This document shows, in pieces, positions 1 through 10,611 of a stretch of DNA of 64,000 nucleotides (positions are counted from its first letter, which is position 1; each line of letters opens with the position of its first letter). Source of the DNA: Rhodopirellula sp. SM50 (GTDB lineage Bacteria > Planctomycetota > Planctomycetia > Pirellulales > Pirellulaceae); the NCBI RefSeq assembly GCF_002289565.1, contig NZ_NTFY01000077.1:1-64000 (forward strand), written 5' to 3'. A program made the position numbers and the translations under genes. The notes under the pieces are model-generated. The model was not told the origin of the DNA. It saw only the letters and a program-made list of their open reading frames with translations, and did no database searches.

Positions 1-216
1 GGTTTGGCTTTCTTTCCCTGGGGTGGCGGTCACTCCGCTGCGCTCGTTCCCTGACCCCAGGCTATGTTGTTGATGCCCTTTGGGCAAATGCCGCGGAACG
101 GTTTCCGCCTGAGATTCAGACCGGCCGCAACTATCAATTTTGCGCAGCCAAGGCGGAGCCTTGGAACGAGGTGCACAGGCGGCATGCACAGCATGCATTA
201 CGCGCTTCTCCCTACG
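1..216. repeat. Intergenic region with short dispersed palindromes
   Basis: No credible gene is visible. Bases 148-164 form the palindrome ccaaggcggagccttgg, seen again at 27394-27418. Bases 183-198 carry a 'gcatgcacagcatgc' palindrome of the type repeated near 27265-27303 and 43980-44063. These look like planctomycete intergenic repeats. Confidence 0.5.
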
Positions 217-1560
217 CTACAGCTTGATCACACCGTTGCTGTCGCCGAACTGCTTGGCGTCGGCGCCCATTTGCTGCATCATCCAGACGTACAGATTGCA
301 CAGCGGCGTCCCGTTTTCGTACTTCAAATGACGTCCGGTCTTGATCCGCCCGGCCGCCGAGCCGGCCAGCAAAATCGGCAGGTCGTCGTGGTTGTGGCGG
401 TCACCGTCACTGATCCCACTGCCATAAACAATCATGCTGTTTTCCAACAGCGTCCGGCTGCCTTCGCGGACGCTGCGCAACCGCCCCAGCAGATACGCGA
501 ATCGGTCCAGGTGATAGCGATTGATCGTAGCGATTTGTGTCTGCTTGTGCTCGCTCTTGCCGTGGTGCGACAGCTCGTGGTGCCCCTCGCTCACGCCGAT
601 CTCTTTGTAGCTTCGATTGCTGCCGGCATTGGTGAACATGAACGACAGGATCCGTGTGCTGTCGGTCTGAAACGCCAGCGTGACCATGTCCATCATCAAG
701 TCGCTGTGCTTGTCCAATTCCCGCGGCACACCGCTGGGGCGTGGGTAATCCGGCACGCCACTCTCATCAAACCTCAAACGCTCCGCACCGCCGAGTCGTT
801 TTTCCACATCGCGGACGGCATACAGGTACTCGTCCAGCTTGCGTCGATCCACGGCCGGCAGGGCTTGATGCAATCGCTTGGCGTCTTCGAGTGCAAAATC
901 GAGCACACTTTTGCGAAACAGTTCGCGTTTCGTTTTCGCTTGCTTGGTTTCCTTGACGCTCTTTCCGGCAAACAGCCGATCGAACACCGCCCCGGGATCG
1001 ATTTCCTTGGCCATCGGGTTGGTCGGCCCGCGCCAAGACATGTTGGATGCGTAGGCACAGCTGTACCCGCTGTCGCAATTGCCGGCCTGGGCGCTGGCTT
1101 CAAGCCCGAGTTCTAACGAGGAGAAGCGCGTTTGGTCGCTGACGTACTTGGCGGTCGCTTGGTCGACCGAGATGCCATTCTGGATGTCCGCGCCATTAGT
1201 TTTACGGGGATGGGCGCCGGTCAAAAACGCAGCCACGCTGCGGGCGTGGTCGCCGCCGCCGTCGCCGTGGGCGCGAGCCCCGTCGAGCGTCAACCCGCTC
1301 AACACGTTGACGTCGTCGCGAAAGTCGGCGATCCGCTCGAGCGTGGGCGACAAATCGTATTTGTAACCCGCCTTCTGTGGCGTCCAATCAGGCATGTGCA
1401 TGCCGTTGGGCACATAAAAGAATGCCATTCGAAGCGGCGGACGGGCGCGTTCTTCGGCGGCCGACAACAGACGACTCGATGACATCACATCCAACAGCGG
1501 CAAGGCCAGCGAAACGCCGGCGCCACGCAATACGGTTCGTCGAGAAAGGGTCTTGGGCAT
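217..1560 (-). CDS. DUF1552 domain-containing secreted protein
   Basis: A 447-residue protein of the DUF1552 family, which is abundant in Planctomycetes and has no assigned reaction. The N-terminus reads SRRTVLRGAGVSLALPLLD, a twin-arginine-type signal, so export is likely. Typical family blocks are visible, including 'FFYVPNGMHMPDW' and 'GVSEGHHELSHHG'. It starts 4 bases after the stop of the DUF1592-type gene upstream, so the two form an operon transcribed leftward. This pairing is standard in planctomycetes, and the partner is a c-type cytochrome, which suggests joint work in the periplasm. The substrate is unknown. Confidence 0.9.
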   Translation of the reverse strand: MPKTLSRRTVLRGAGVSLALPLLDVMSSSRLLSAAEERARPPLRMAFFYVPNGMHMPDWTPQKAGYKYDLSPTLERIADFRDDVNVLSGLTLDGARAHGDGGGDHARSVAAFLTGAHPRKTNGADIQNGISVDQATAKYVSDQTRFSSLELGLEASAQAGNCDSGYSCAYASNMSWRGPTNPMAKEIDPGAVFDRLFAGKSVKETKQAKTKRELFRKSVLDFALEDAKRLHQALPAVDRRKLDEYLYAVRDVEKRLGGAERLRFDESGVPDYPRPSGVPRELDKHSDLMMDMVTLAFQTDSTRILSFMFTNAGSNRSYKEIGVSEGHHELSHHGKSEHKQTQIATINRYHLDRFAYLLGRLRSVREGSRTLLENSMIVYGSGISDGDRHNHDDLPILLAGSAAGRIKTGRHLKYENGTPLCNLYVWMMQQMGADAKQFGDSNGVIKL

Positions 1561-1564
1561 CGGA

Positions 1565-3922
1565 TTACTCTCGGAAACCTTGTTTCTGGAAGGGGTCGCT
1601 TTGAATGATGGCGGCGATCAGATAGGCGAAGCGGTCGTCGTGCTTACGACACTCGCTGACAATCGTGTCGATCGCACATTTGTCATAAAACTCGGTGCCG
1701 CGGCCGATCGCATAGATCAACAGTTTCTCGGCCAGGCAACGAACGAATTGTTCTTTTCGCGAACCGGCCAACAGCCGACGCAGATCATCCACTCCATCGA
1801 ACGCCGTCCCATCGGGGAACACGCCCGAGGCATCGATCGGGTCGCGGCCTTCCTTCGTGCGCCAGCGTCCCACGGCGTCAAAATTTTCGAGTGCAAAGCC
1901 GAGCGGATCCATCATGTTGTGGCACGTCGCACAAGCCGGGTGCTGGCGATGTTGCTCCATCCGTTCACGCAACGTGCCGACCAATTCATCGCGTTGCAAT
2001 TCGGGAACATTTGGCGGCGCCGGCGGTGGCGGTGTATTGAGCAGGTTGTCCAACACCCACTTCCCCCGCTTGACCGGACTGGTGCGGGTCGGATTACTGG
2101 TCACCGTCAACACACTCGCATGCGTCAGCAAGCCGCCACGCGGTGTCCCGGCCAGCGACACCTTGCGAAATCCATCCCCGGCGACACCGGCGATACCGTA
2201 GAACTCCGCCAGCGGCTGATTCAGATACGTGAAATCCGCGTCCAGCAGCGTGGTCACGGGCAGGTTCTCCCGCATCACGGCGGCGAAAAACGTCAGCGTC
2301 TCGCGCATCATCAACTTGCGAATCTGGTCGTTGAAGCCGCGATACACCTTGGTGTCGGGATCGACGTTTTCCAAGTTGCGAATCTGCAACCATTGCGCGG
2401 CAAAATTCTCGACGAATTGGTTGGCACGTCGATCCTGGATCATCGACGCGATCTTTCTCAGCAGCACGTTCGGATCTCGGATCGTACCGTGATGGGCCAT
2501 CATCAACAGTTCATCGTCGGGCATGCTGCTCCACAGGAAGTACGAAATCCGCGTCGCCAGTTCGTAATCGGTGATCAGCGGCATCGATCCATCAGGCCCC
2601 GGCGATTGCGGTCGCTCGACCTTGAACAGAAACGATGGCGAAACGAGCACGGCGCCGATGGCGACTTGAATGCTTTCTTCGAAGGTTCCGTCCGCATCAC
2701 GCACTTGAGCGGCGAGTGCGGAGAGCCGATCGACTTCCCAGTCACTGGCCGGTCGACGGAACGCACGACTGGCAAACCGGGACAGGACAGCACGTGTCGC
2801 TTGGTCGACCGTCACGTCTTTGGACGGCGTGACGAAAATGATCTTCCGATGACTCGGTGGAATCTTGGACGCGTCGATCGAAACACTTCGGCTCTCGGTT
2901 CCGGCCAACTTCACGTGGTGCAAGTGGAAATTTCGATCCGCCACGTTCTTCTGGTAGTAGTCATTGATGAAACTGATCTTGATCGTGCGTTTACCTTTTC
3001 CCAAACGCATCGGAATCTTGAATTCCTGGGGCTCGTGATTGGGGATTTCGATCACGGTCGGTCGACGCCCCCAATCGATCTCCGCCTTGACCGGTTCGTC
3101 CCCTCCCTGATCCCCGCCCGCCGTCAGCGTCAGCTGGTACATCCCACCGAATGGCAGCGTGACCTCCAGCGAAACGGTGCCTTGGGAGGCGAGAATGAGA
3201 GGTACACGGGATCCGAATTTTTCGGCACCGACCAACGACGCGGGGCCACGTTCGATCTCGTACAGCTCCGGTGGCGGTGGCGTGTAGATCGCTTCGCCGG
3301 CAATCTGCAACGCCGCATCGACGTACTTTTCCATCAACAACGGGGGCAGCGAGAGCACGTCGCCGATGTTGTCGAAACCGTACCCCACATCGTCGCCGGG
3401 GAAATCCGCCGCCGGCGTGTAGTCGACGCCCGTCAAATCACGAATGGTGTTCCGGTATTCGTCGCGGTTGAGCCGGCGCAAGGCGACCCGACCGGCGTTG
3501 GGATTCTGGACACAATCGACCGCATTGGCCACCGCATCGATCATCCGCACCATCCGCTGCCGCGTCTCAGAATCCAGCTCCGGGCCGTCCTCGGGCGGCA
3601 TCGTCCCCAAACGCAAATGGGCGATCGCCTGCGTCCAACGGGTCCGATTGGTCTGCAAACTGGCGGCGCGGTCGTCGCTGGCCAAGTCAATTTCGCTGTC
3701 GGAATCGTGACAGTCATAACAATACGTGCGAAGCAACGGCAGTAAATGGGTTCTGAAGTTGGCTTCACGGGCCGCTGAATCCGCCCGACAGGGGGACGCC
3801 GCAAACACCAGCACCATCAACGTCACGTGAGGCAGAAACGTCGAAAAAGGCCGGCGAAAAAACATGAGGGCGGGAGCGGAGACGATTGGTCGAAACAAAA
3901 GGTTCAAGGGCGATGCATTCAT
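1565..3922 (-). CDS. DUF1592/DUF1588/DUF1585 cytochrome-c-like protein
   Basis: A 785-residue secreted protein with the usual planctomycete block order. After a hydrophobic leader (about residues 28-46) comes a haem motif C68-Y-D-C71-H72. Then follow a DUF1587-like block ('LRRLNRDEYRNTIRDLTGVD'), a central beta-rich carbohydrate-binding-like part, DUF1595 ('SRAFRRPASDWEVD'), DUF1592 ('ATRISYFLWSSMPDDELL'), DUF1588 ('RGGLLTHASVLTVTSNP') and a C-terminal DUF1585 part with a second haem motif CATCH. The start is supported by GAGGT six bases upstream; an in-frame ATG at 3865 is the alternative. It is first in an operon with the DUF1552 gene. The reaction is unknown; a periplasmic electron-transfer role is inferred from the two haem sites. 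Confidence 0.9.
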   Translation of the reverse strand: MNASPLNLLFRPIVSAPALMFFRRPFSTFLPHVTLMVLVFAASPCRADSAAREANFRTHLLPLLRTYCYDCHDSDSEIDLASDDRAASLQTNRTRWTQAIAHLRLGTMPPEDGPELDSETRQRMVRMIDAVANAVDCVQNPNAGRVALRRLNRDEYRNTIRDLTGVDYTPAADFPGDDVGYGFDNIGDVLSLPPLLMEKYVDAALQIAGEAIYTPPPPELYEIERGPASLVGAEKFGSRVPLILASQGTVSLEVTLPFGGMYQLTLTAGGDQGGDEPVKAEIDWGRRPTVIEIPNHEPQEFKIPMRLGKGKRTIKISFINDYYQKNVADRNFHLHHVKLAGTESRSVSIDASKIPPSHRKIIFVTPSKDVTVDQATRAVLSRFASRAFRRPASDWEVDRLSALAAQVRDADGTFEESIQVAIGAVLVSPSFLFKVERPQSPGPDGSMPLITDYELATRISYFLWSSMPDDELLMMAHHGTIRDPNVLLRKIASMIQDRRANQFVENFAAQWLQIRNLENVDPDTKVYRGFNDQIRKLMMRETLTFFAAVMRENLPVTTLLDADFTYLNQPLAEFYGIAGVAGDGFRKVSLAGTPRGGLLTHASVLTVTSNPTRTSPVKRGKWVLDNLLNTPPPPAPPNVPELQRDELVGTLRERMEQHRQHPACATCHNMMDPLGFALENFDAVGRWRTKEGRDPIDASGVFPDGTAFDGVDDLRRLLAGSRKEQFVRCLAEKLLIYAIGRGTEFYDKCAIDTIVSECRKHDDRFAYLIAAIIQSDPFQKQGFRE

Positions 3923-4199
3923 TCTACCTCATCAGAAACGCCGCACGCCGCAACAAGGTGCTCAGCAATCTGTCGCCGGCCGGCCCCGTTTCACCCGAGT
4001 GCACGTCGCAGTCCGCCGCCGGGCCGTGGATTCCACCCGGCCATCGAGTCGGTGACGCAATCTGATAGACTACCGCCCCGTCTGCGGCGTGTGGATTGAA
4101 TCGCATCCCACGCAGGGCCAGCCGCTTGGCTGCAACCGACGGGCCTCCACCTCCTCTCGGCGATCAAGTTGCATCGCGAACGATCTGAATCAAGGAATC

Positions 4200-5567
4200 A
4201 TGAAACCCACCGACATTCGCATCACCGGCGTCCGAACCAGTTACGAGCACCACGATTACCGGACGACGATGAAGTTCGGCGGTATGCCCGTCGATAAAGC
4301 CACGGTGTTGAACGTGGAGTGCGATGTCGTCACCCGCGATGGAAAAACGGCCACCGGATTCGGTTCCATGCCGCTGTCGAACATCTGGGCGTTCCCGTCG
4401 CGCGAGATGAAATACGACCAGACCTTAGGCGCGATGACCACACTGGCCGGGCGCTGCGAAACGATCGCGGGCGAGTACACCGAATTCGGACACCCGGTCG
4501 ACCTGGGCATGGCGCTGGAGGAACAGTATCTGGCGGCGGCCGCCGAGGTCAGCGGCGAACTCAAGCTGGTCCAACCGATCCCGATGCTGGCCACGATGGT
4601 CACCGGCAGCCCCTTTGATGCGGCGATCCACGACGCGTTTGGCAAAGTCCACGGCAAGAATTGTTTTCAAACCTACGGCCAGGACTTCATGAGCCGGGAC
4701 GTCGGTGCGTACCTGGGATCAGACTACGCCGGCGACTGGATCGGGGATTTTTTGCTGGACAAGCCCAAGCCGCGGATGCCGCTGTACCATCTGGTCGGCG
4801 CCCTCGATCCACTCGACGACGATGAATTAACCCAGCCCACCGGCGATGGACTGCCCGACACCTTGCCCGAATGGATTCGCTACAACGGTTTGACGCACCT
4901 GAAACTGAAACTCAACGGCGACGACGTCAATTGGGATCTGGAGCGGATCGTCAAAGTCGATCGCATCGCCGCGGAAACCCAGGCGACACTCGGCGTCGAC
5001 ACGTGGTATTACTCGCTGGACTTTAACGAGCGCTGCCCACACGTCGATTATTTGATCGAGATGTTGCAAAAACTTCGCGAGCGCACACCGAAAGGATTCG
5101 ACCGCGTGCAGTACATCGAACAGCCGACGGCGCGCGACCTGAAAGCGCATCCTGAAAACAAGATGCACGAAGCGGCGAAGCTCAAGCCGGTCGTGATCGA
5201 TGAATCGTTGACCGATCTGGAATCATTGATGATGGCCCGCGAGATGGGTTACACCGGGGCGGCGCTCAAGGCGTGCAAGGGACAGTCGCAATCGATGTTG
5301 ATGGCCGTTGCCGCGCAGAAACTGGGACTGTTTTTGTGCGTGCAAGACTTGACCTGTCCGGGCGCCTCGCTGATCCACTCGGCCGCCATCGCCGCCCACG
5401 TCCCCGGCGTCGCCGCGATCGAATCGAATTCGCGTCAGTATTGCCCGAAGGCGAATCTGCCATGGGAAGACAAGTTTCCGGGGATCTTCGTCGTGCGAGA
5501 CGGATCGATGGACACCCGATGCCTGGATGGCGTTGGCCTGGGGGCGGTCCCGGACGGCGGGATCTGA
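4200..5567 (+). CDS. Enolase-superfamily (mandelate racemase/muconate lactonizing-like) enzyme
   Basis: A 455-residue protein with the enolase-superfamily barrel. A lysine-rich strand ('[10 protein letters not shown]') is followed by the metal-ligand stations 'LGVDTWYY', '[10 protein letters not shown]' and '[10 protein letters not shown]', matching the Asp-Glu-Glu/Asp ligand pattern on successive strands. Members abstract a proton alpha to a carboxylate; the substrate cannot be told from sequence. The ORF is open from 4089, but the ATG at 4200 ([11 protein letters not shown]) begins the conserved N-terminal capping domain and is preferred. It stands alone, divergent from the DUF1592 operon across about 280 bases. 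Confidence 0.88.
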   Translation: MKPTDIRITGVRTSYEHHDYRTTMKFGGMPVDKATVLNVECDVVTRDGKTATGFGSMPLSNIWAFPSREMKYDQTLGAMTTLAGRCETIAGEYTEFGHPVDLGMALEEQYLAAAAEVSGELKLVQPIPMLATMVTGSPFDAAIHDAFGKVHGKNCFQTYGQDFMSRDVGAYLGSDYAGDWIGDFLLDKPKPRMPLYHLVGALDPLDDDELTQPTGDGLPDTLPEWIRYNGLTHLKLKLNGDDVNWDLERIVKVDRIAAETQATLGVDTWYYSLDFNERCPHVDYLIEMLQKLRERTPKGFDRVQYIEQPTARDLKAHPENKMHEAAKLKPVVIDESLTDLESLMMAREMGYTGAALKACKGQSQSMLMAVAAQKLGLFLCVQDLTCPGASLIHSAAIAAHVPGVAAIESNSRQYCPKANLPWEDKFPGIFVVRDGSMDTRCLDGVGLGAVPDGGI

Positions 5568-5769
5568 CCGCTAGTGACCTGCCGACTTCCAACGGTCGAT
5601 CCGTGAAGAAGGCGCAGTCTACAATTGAGTGCAATCACCCACGCACCTGCGTCTCGTGCCGATTCGATAAGACGCAACACGCTGATCGCAGTGTTGGGTT
5701 TGCGGTTCACCTGTCTTTCGCGTCTCCAGCAGCCTGAGCGAATCGGCTGAAGCCTTAGAGGATAGCGGC

Positions 5770-6723
5770 ATGCGGTTGCGATACTCGATCCGTTTCTTGC
5801 TTTCCGCCACAGCTGTCTTTGGTGTACTCGCGTTGGGACTTCGCCAGTGGATGGATCAAACGACACTCGAAGACGTCGCGGCGGAACTGAATCGTGCAAA
5901 TGCGAAGCCCTACGTTTGGGACCACTGGAACGCCGACACGTTCCTTGAGGATCAGGTGGAGGTGGCCCATTTATCAGGGGAAATTCCTTGCGTCGGACTC
6001 CGCTTTGACAAAATCAAATCACCAGCCACACTGATGGCAGCTTCAAAAGTGACACAAGCGACAGAGCTCGTTATACGCGATATCGATTCGTCGCTTTCGC
6101 TGAAAGGTTGCGATTTCACGCACCTCACTGATTTGCATTTGGGTGGAGCGACGGTGAAACAGCTAGCCGAATGGCTGGACGCAGCCGGACGACTGGAGGA
6201 CCTCAGTCTCGCTTTGAACGATGAGATGTCGCAACCAGACTATTCACCTATTGCCGCGATCAAGTCTTTGAAGGTGTTCCGATTAAGCAAGGCCAAAGTT
6301 TCCGCAGGTGACCTGTCCGATCTACGCAAACTTCCGCGATTGACGCACATTTCCTTCTATTCGTGCGAAATCGACGAAGCCGTGTTTGCCGAGTTGGCTT
6401 CGTTCCCTGTCCTCAGCAGCCTCGAACTCCAAGGTAAAACCTGCAACGACCACACGGTGCGTCAGTTACGTGACTTGCAGAGTATTGATTCGATCGATCT
6501 CTCGTCATCGCGCGTGACCGATCGTGGCGTGAAAATCCTCTCGGAAATGAATCACCTCAAGAAGCTGAGCCTCTACGACTGCCAAGACATCACGTCGCAC
6601 TGCGTCCCTGACTTGTCTGAAATGCGATTCCTCGATCGGCTGAATGTCCTGAAAACTGCGATCGAGAACGACCCAACACTCAACCAGGATCCCCCCACGC
6701 ATTTGGCTGAGTGGATTCTGTAA
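5770..6723 (+). CDS. Leucine-rich-repeat-like membrane-anchored protein
   Basis: A 317-residue protein. The N-terminus MRLRYSIRFLLSATAVFGVLA is a signal anchor of the type that precedes many planctomycete LRR proteins. The body has irregular leucine repeats of about 24 residues ('LTDLHLGGATVKQLAEWL', 'SSLELQGKTCNDHTVRQL', 'IDLSSSRVTDRGVKIL', 'LKKLSLYDC'). This fits the RNI/cysteine-containing LRR type, a protein-interaction scaffold. It stands alone, followed by a palindromic repeat shared with a convergent gene. The function is unknown. Confidence 0.8.
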   Translation: MRLRYSIRFLLSATAVFGVLALGLRQWMDQTTLEDVAAELNRANAKPYVWDHWNADTFLEDQVEVAHLSGEIPCVGLRFDKIKSPATLMAASKVTQATELVIRDIDSSLSLKGCDFTHLTDLHLGGATVKQLAEWLDAAGRLEDLSLALNDEMSQPDYSPIAAIKSLKVFRLSKAKVSAGDLSDLRKLPRLTHISFYSCEIDEAVFAELASFPVLSSLELQGKTCNDHTVRQLRDLQSIDSIDLSSSRVTDRGVKILSEMNHLKKLSLYDCQDITSHCVPDLSEMRFLDRLNVLKTAIENDPTLNQDPPTHLAEWIL

Positions 6724-6774
6724 TCCGCTGGACGCTCCAGTTGGACCACAGCGCGATCGGGCACCCGACAGGTT

Positions 6775-6906
6775 AACGCTGTGAAGCATTTTTGCCTCGT
6801 GTTCCTTTAGATTTTAGCGGCAGGGCGCGAGCCCTCCGGTTCCTCATCTTTGCCAACACACCGGAGGGCTCGCGCCCTACCGCTAAAAAATGCTTCACAG
6901 CGTAGC
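6775..6906. repeat. Family A palindromic repeat, copy 1
   Basis: The arms are aacgctgtgaagcatttt and its inverse at 6887-6904, plus an inner pair agcggcagggcgcgagccct / agggctcgcgccctaccgct. It lies between the convergent LRR gene and the haem-binding giant gene. The same repeat occurs at 10458, 15107, 23931 and 33578, always at a gene 3' end. Confidence 0.85.
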
Positions 6907-6985
6907 CGACAAGTGCTCTGGCTACGTTTCATTTCGGGGTTGCGATTTACCACAACTCCTCAGTCTGCAGCTCGCCCCCTGCCGG

Positions 6986-9900
6986 TCATTCCTCCGGCAC
7001 ACGGTTGATCGTCCAGTAGATTTCCTCTTCAAACGCTTCGCCGTCGCGGGCCTTCAGTTTCAGCAACAGGTGCACTTGATCGACGGGTTCCAAGTCGGGG
7101 ATGTTCAACAGCACGCTCTTGCCGTCGCTGCCCAACGACACGCTGGTCACGTTCATTTTGTCGACGCCGACTTCACCGGTCTCGGGCGAATACATTTCGG
7201 AGCCGTACGATTTCGCCCATCGATAATCCCAGTGGGTCACGTCGTAGGATGCCAGATCGGTCGCCGACGGAATGTCGAGCGGGAAATTGAAATCCAGCTT
7301 CAATCCCTCTGCCTGGACTTTGCAATCGCTGACCATCTTGTGCGGCTTTCCGGTGTACCGCAGCCGCTGGATCCCTTTGTCGTCTAATCCGATCCGGCCG
7401 CCGCCGTTCCAGCCATGCAATCCGGTGGCGTAGACTTGACCGTCGGCCGGATTCACGCGGGCTCGCATGATGCCGGTGCTGAAATCAAACGGCAACTTGA
7501 TGATCGCGGCTTGCGACACGTCGGGAAAATCCTGGATCATCGTGTAGTACATCCAGCCCTTGCCGAAACTGGTGTGCAACAGGCGTCCCGACAACGGCCC
7601 CCAACGCTCGTCGTCGACCCAAGCCTGGCCGCCACACGAGTTGTCGAATTCTTGTGGCATCCAAACCAGCGGCGGATCGAACGACTCCGGCGGAACGACC
7701 TTTTCAAGGTCGATGGTGCCGCCACCGGGCGCCCACATGCCGGGGATCGAATAGTTTCCGACCCAGCCGTAAAAACCGCCGGGCCGGAGCAGGCTGATCT
7801 TCGATGCCGGTGTCCATTGACCTTGATTGTCGCTGGCGACCACGCGGCCGTCGGGCAAACTGCCCATCCCGTTGGGCGTGCGAAAACCGGTGCAATACAC
7901 CTCTCGATGCCGTCCGTCGGCCGACACCTTGATCACCGCGCCGGGGATGTCCGAGTCCGTCCCATGCCCGCTTTTGGCGTAATAAAAATTGCCTTGATCA
8001 TCGGTTTGCAAATCAAAATTGAAGGCATGGAAGTTGACCGAAACGTCTTGATCGGCACTATAGCTTTCATAAAAGTCCGCTTCGCCATTGCCGTCGGCAT
8101 CGTGCAGTTTGACCAGCCGGTCCTTGCAAGTGACGAAGATGTTTCCGTCGACAATCTTGACGCCGAACGGTTCGTACAAGCCGCCCGCGAATCGTTTCCA
8201 TTTCAAGTTCAGCAAGTCGTCGTCGATTCCCGAGACGATCCAAATGTCGCCACCGTGGGTCGCAACGGCCATTCGTCCATCGTCAAAAAAGTCCAATGCG
8301 GAGGTGCGAAACCAGGTGTTCCACGGCGTCGCGACTGGAATCGTGATCGTGTCGAGCGCGTAGGCACCTTGTTCCAACCCCAGATACCCGGTGGTCGTCA
8401 ACACATCGGGCCACAGCAGCGGTCCGCCGGCCGTCAGGCGGTCAAAGTCCACGGGATGCGATGTCGATGGAGACTCGGCGAGGAACGTTTTGAATTGCGA
8501 CAAGGACACCTGCTCGTCCGCACCGCCGGCGGCGTTGACGGGTTGGCCCGCGAGACAGAAAACGTCAACCTGTCGCGTTTGATCACTGGCCGGAATCACC
8601 AACCGCAATCGATGCTTTGCATCGACCTGCCATTCCAGTCCGTCGACATCACCGGTCGCAGCCGCGGCGGTGAACTCAGCCAAGGTCTCGTCGGCGCGAT
8701 CGTTGTCCGCCGGCGCAGCGACCAGCGCGATCACAGCCGCCGCGTCTCCGCCTTCGGGATCACGATTGCCTGCATCCGCGTTGCCGTCGATCGGCACAAG
8801 CATCAAGCGGTTCCGCGACGCATCGCCCTGGGCCGCCGACAGCACCAGCTCCTTTCCCGGGCCGATCCGCAGCGAATGGCGGACGGAGTTTCGCAGCGCG
8901 CCCTGTTGCGGCAACTCCAAGATCTCGCGGCCGTCGATGCGATAGCGAAGGACCAATTGATCGCCGTGCAAGTAATGCCCGCGATAGTCCATCCACCGTT
9001 TCGGCATCGGCCCCCGCGGCAGCAAGTCGTCGCGCGAATAATCGAGTGTTCCGTCATGTCCCCATTGCCAACCGGCCAGGGCATCGAGCACCCGGCCATC
9101 GGGACTGGCGGTTCCCTCGCCGCGTGCCCGAACGTGTTGCGTGTTGCTGAGATCCAAAAACCCGTCGCGCCAGATGCCGGCCTGGTTCATCGTGTGCAGG
9201 TCGTACGAGACAGTCAGATCACCAAGTTTGACCGTCAGAACGCTGCTGAATTTCCGTTCCAATTGGGACGCCAGGGCGGGACCAAAGTCGCGTTGCACGT
9301 TTTCGATCTCCGTGCCATCCTTGGTTCCCTTGGGTAGCCCCGCCAAGTAGTCCTTGTCGATCTTGAAGTAGTCCGGGTTGGACGGCTTCATGAACTGCTC
9401 GCGGATGTAGTGAACGACCTGATAACGTTCTTTTGGCGTCAGGTGCGACATCGGAGCCATCAGCCCGTTCCCACGCGTCAGGGTCATAAACATCCGATAC
9501 GGATCGCTACCGAACTTCAGTTTTTGCGTTCCGAAGGCGCGGGCGGTGGGCAAGGAGGGTGTGTTGCCGTCGCTGCCGTGACAATTAAAACAATAACCGT
9601 GATAGATCCCTTTACCGGTTTCGAAGTCACGGGAACGGAACCCGCCGATGATGCCTGCATGATCCAGGTCATGGGAATCATCTTTGACCGCCAACTGCTC
9701 CGGTCGCGGTTTCAAGGCGGCGAAACGTTCGGGACCACCGGCGGCGACTTCGGTGACGTAGCGGACCAGATCCAAGAAATCCCGCTGGTCACGCAGCGAC
9801 GCGACAAGGCCTTCGGGCATCATCGATTTGGACGCCGACTTCATCTGCAGAATGTCATCACGCTCGAGGATCGTCTCGCGGGTCAAGTCCGATGCCGAGC

Positions 9901-10312
9901 GCAGCGTCACGGTGTCGTCGGTCGTCGTTGCGATCAAGCCCGTCACCACCGACCCGTCTTCCAACAACAGGGTGTGAGTTTGAAAGCCTTCACGAATCTT
10001 CTTGGACGGATCCAGCAACGATTCGATCACGTGCTGCTCGGAAACCGGTCCGATCGCTGCCAAATCGGGACCGAGTGGCGTCGCGTCGTCCCCGCTGCCA
10101 TGACATTTCACGCACGCCGCCGCGGACTTGTAGAACACCAACGCGCCGCGATGTGCGTCCCCACGCAGCCGCACCTGTTCGGCCAAGAATTCGGGGGACA
10201 CGCTACCGAGTTGTTGCTCCAGGCTTTGCGGTTGCCGAAGCGTTTCAGCGCTGGCCCACGAGGAAAGACAACAAATTGCGAACGAGACAACGCAAAGAAG
10301 AAGGTGACGCAT
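6986..10312 (-). CDS. Giant PVC-type haem-binding / beta-propeller protein
   Basis: A secreted protein of about 1108 residues. After a signal peptide ('MRHLLLCVVSFAICCLSSW') comes a cytochrome c module with C67-V-K-C70-H71. A second haem motif follows at C241-F-N-C244-H245 with the downstream Met-rich 'GNGLMAPMSHLT'. The C-terminal half is a glucose/sorbosone-dehydrogenase-like propeller ('NIFVTCKDRLVKLHDADGNG', 'GFRTPNGMGSLPDGRV', 'GGFYGWVGNY'). This architecture is characteristic of the planctomycete putative haem-binding and membrane-bound dehydrogenase families. The ATG at 10312 is preferred over 10363 because it begins the signal peptide. Oxidation of a sugar or polyol linked to periplasmic cytochromes is an inference. 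Confidence 0.88.
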   Translation of the reverse strand: MRHLLLCVVSFAICCLSSWASAETLRQPQSLEQQLGSVSPEFLAEQVRLRGDAHRGALVFYKSAAACVKCHGSGDDATPLGPDLAAIGPVSEQHVIESLLDPSKKIREGFQTHTLLLEDGSVVTGLIATTTDDTVTLRSASDLTRETILERDDILQMKSASKSMMPEGLVASLRDQRDFLDLVRYVTEVAAGGPERFAALKPRPEQLAVKDDSHDLDHAGIIGGFRSRDFETGKGIYHGYCFNCHGSDGNTPSLPTARAFGTQKLKFGSDPYRMFMTLTRGNGLMAPMSHLTPKERYQVVHYIREQFMKPSNPDYFKIDKDYLAGLPKGTKDGTEIENVQRDFGPALASQLERKFSSVLTVKLGDLTVSYDLHTMNQAGIWRDGFLDLSNTQHVRARGEGTASPDGRVLDALAGWQWGHDGTLDYSRDDLLPRGPMPKRWMDYRGHYLHGDQLVLRYRIDGREILELPQQGALRNSVRHSLRIGPGKELVLSAAQGDASRNRLMLVPIDGNADAGNRDPEGGDAAAVIALVAAPADNDRADETLAEFTAAAATGDVDGLEWQVDAKHRLRLVIPASDQTRQVDVFCLAGQPVNAAGGADEQVSLSQFKTFLAESPSTSHPVDFDRLTAGGPLLWPDVLTTTGYLGLEQGAYALDTITIPVATPWNTWFRTSALDFFDDGRMAVATHGGDIWIVSGIDDDLLNLKWKRFAGGLYEPFGVKIVDGNIFVTCKDRLVKLHDADGNGEADFYESYSADQDVSVNFHAFNFDLQTDDQGNFYYAKSGHGTDSDIPGAVIKVSADGRHREVYCTGFRTPNGMGSLPDGRVVASDNQGQWTPASKISLLRPGGFYGWVGNYSIPGMWAPGGGTIDLEKVVPPESFDPPLVWMPQEFDNSCGGQAWVDDERWGPLSGRLLHTSFGKGWMYYTMIQDFPDVSQAAIIKLPFDFSTGIMRARVNPADGQVYATGLHGWNGGGRIGLDDKGIQRLRYTGKPHKMVSDCKVQAEGLKLDFNFPLDIPSATDLASYDVTHWDYRWAKSYGSEMYSPETGEVGVDKMNVTSVSLGSDGKSVLLNIPDLEPVDQVHLLLKLKARDGEAFEEEIYWTINRVPEE

Positions 10313-10457
10313 GAAGACGGAGGTGGGAGAATCGGGGCGGGGAGAAAGGCGAGCCACAGTCACAACCGCACAGTTTACACGCTCCCAGCCGTCGCCTCAC
10401 GTCAAAACGCACTCCCCCACCAGCTCACGCACCATTGCGACAACCACCCCAGCGGGC

Positions 10458-10587
10458 AACGCTGTGAAGCATTTTTTAGCGGTAGGGCGCGAGCCCTCCG
10501 GTATTTGGGCAAAGATGCGGAACCGGAGGGCTCGCGCCCTGCCGCTAACGCCTTAAGAAACACAGGGAAAAAATGCTTCACAGCGTT
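10458..10587. repeat. Family A palindromic repeat, copy 2
   Basis: Near-perfect outer arms plus inner arms agcggtagggcgcgagccct and agggctcgcgccctgccgct. It lies downstream of the BON gene's neighbour interval, upstream of the leader of the haem-binding gene. Confidence 0.85.
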
Positions 10588-10611
10588 TCCCAGCGGGACG
10601 CGTGACGGGCT

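Noticed and set aside
64-1116. Long plus-strand open frame opposite the DUF1552 gene
   Set aside because: Antisense shadow of a high-GC gene; the minus-strand frame has a signal peptide and family motifs.
1553-3745. 730-codon plus-strand frame opposite the DUF1592 gene
   Set aside because: Shadow frame; composition rich in Arg/Gln/His and no domain seen.
7415-9337. 640-codon plus-strand frame opposite the haem-binding giant
   Set aside because: Shadow frame; the minus strand carries haem motifs and a propeller.
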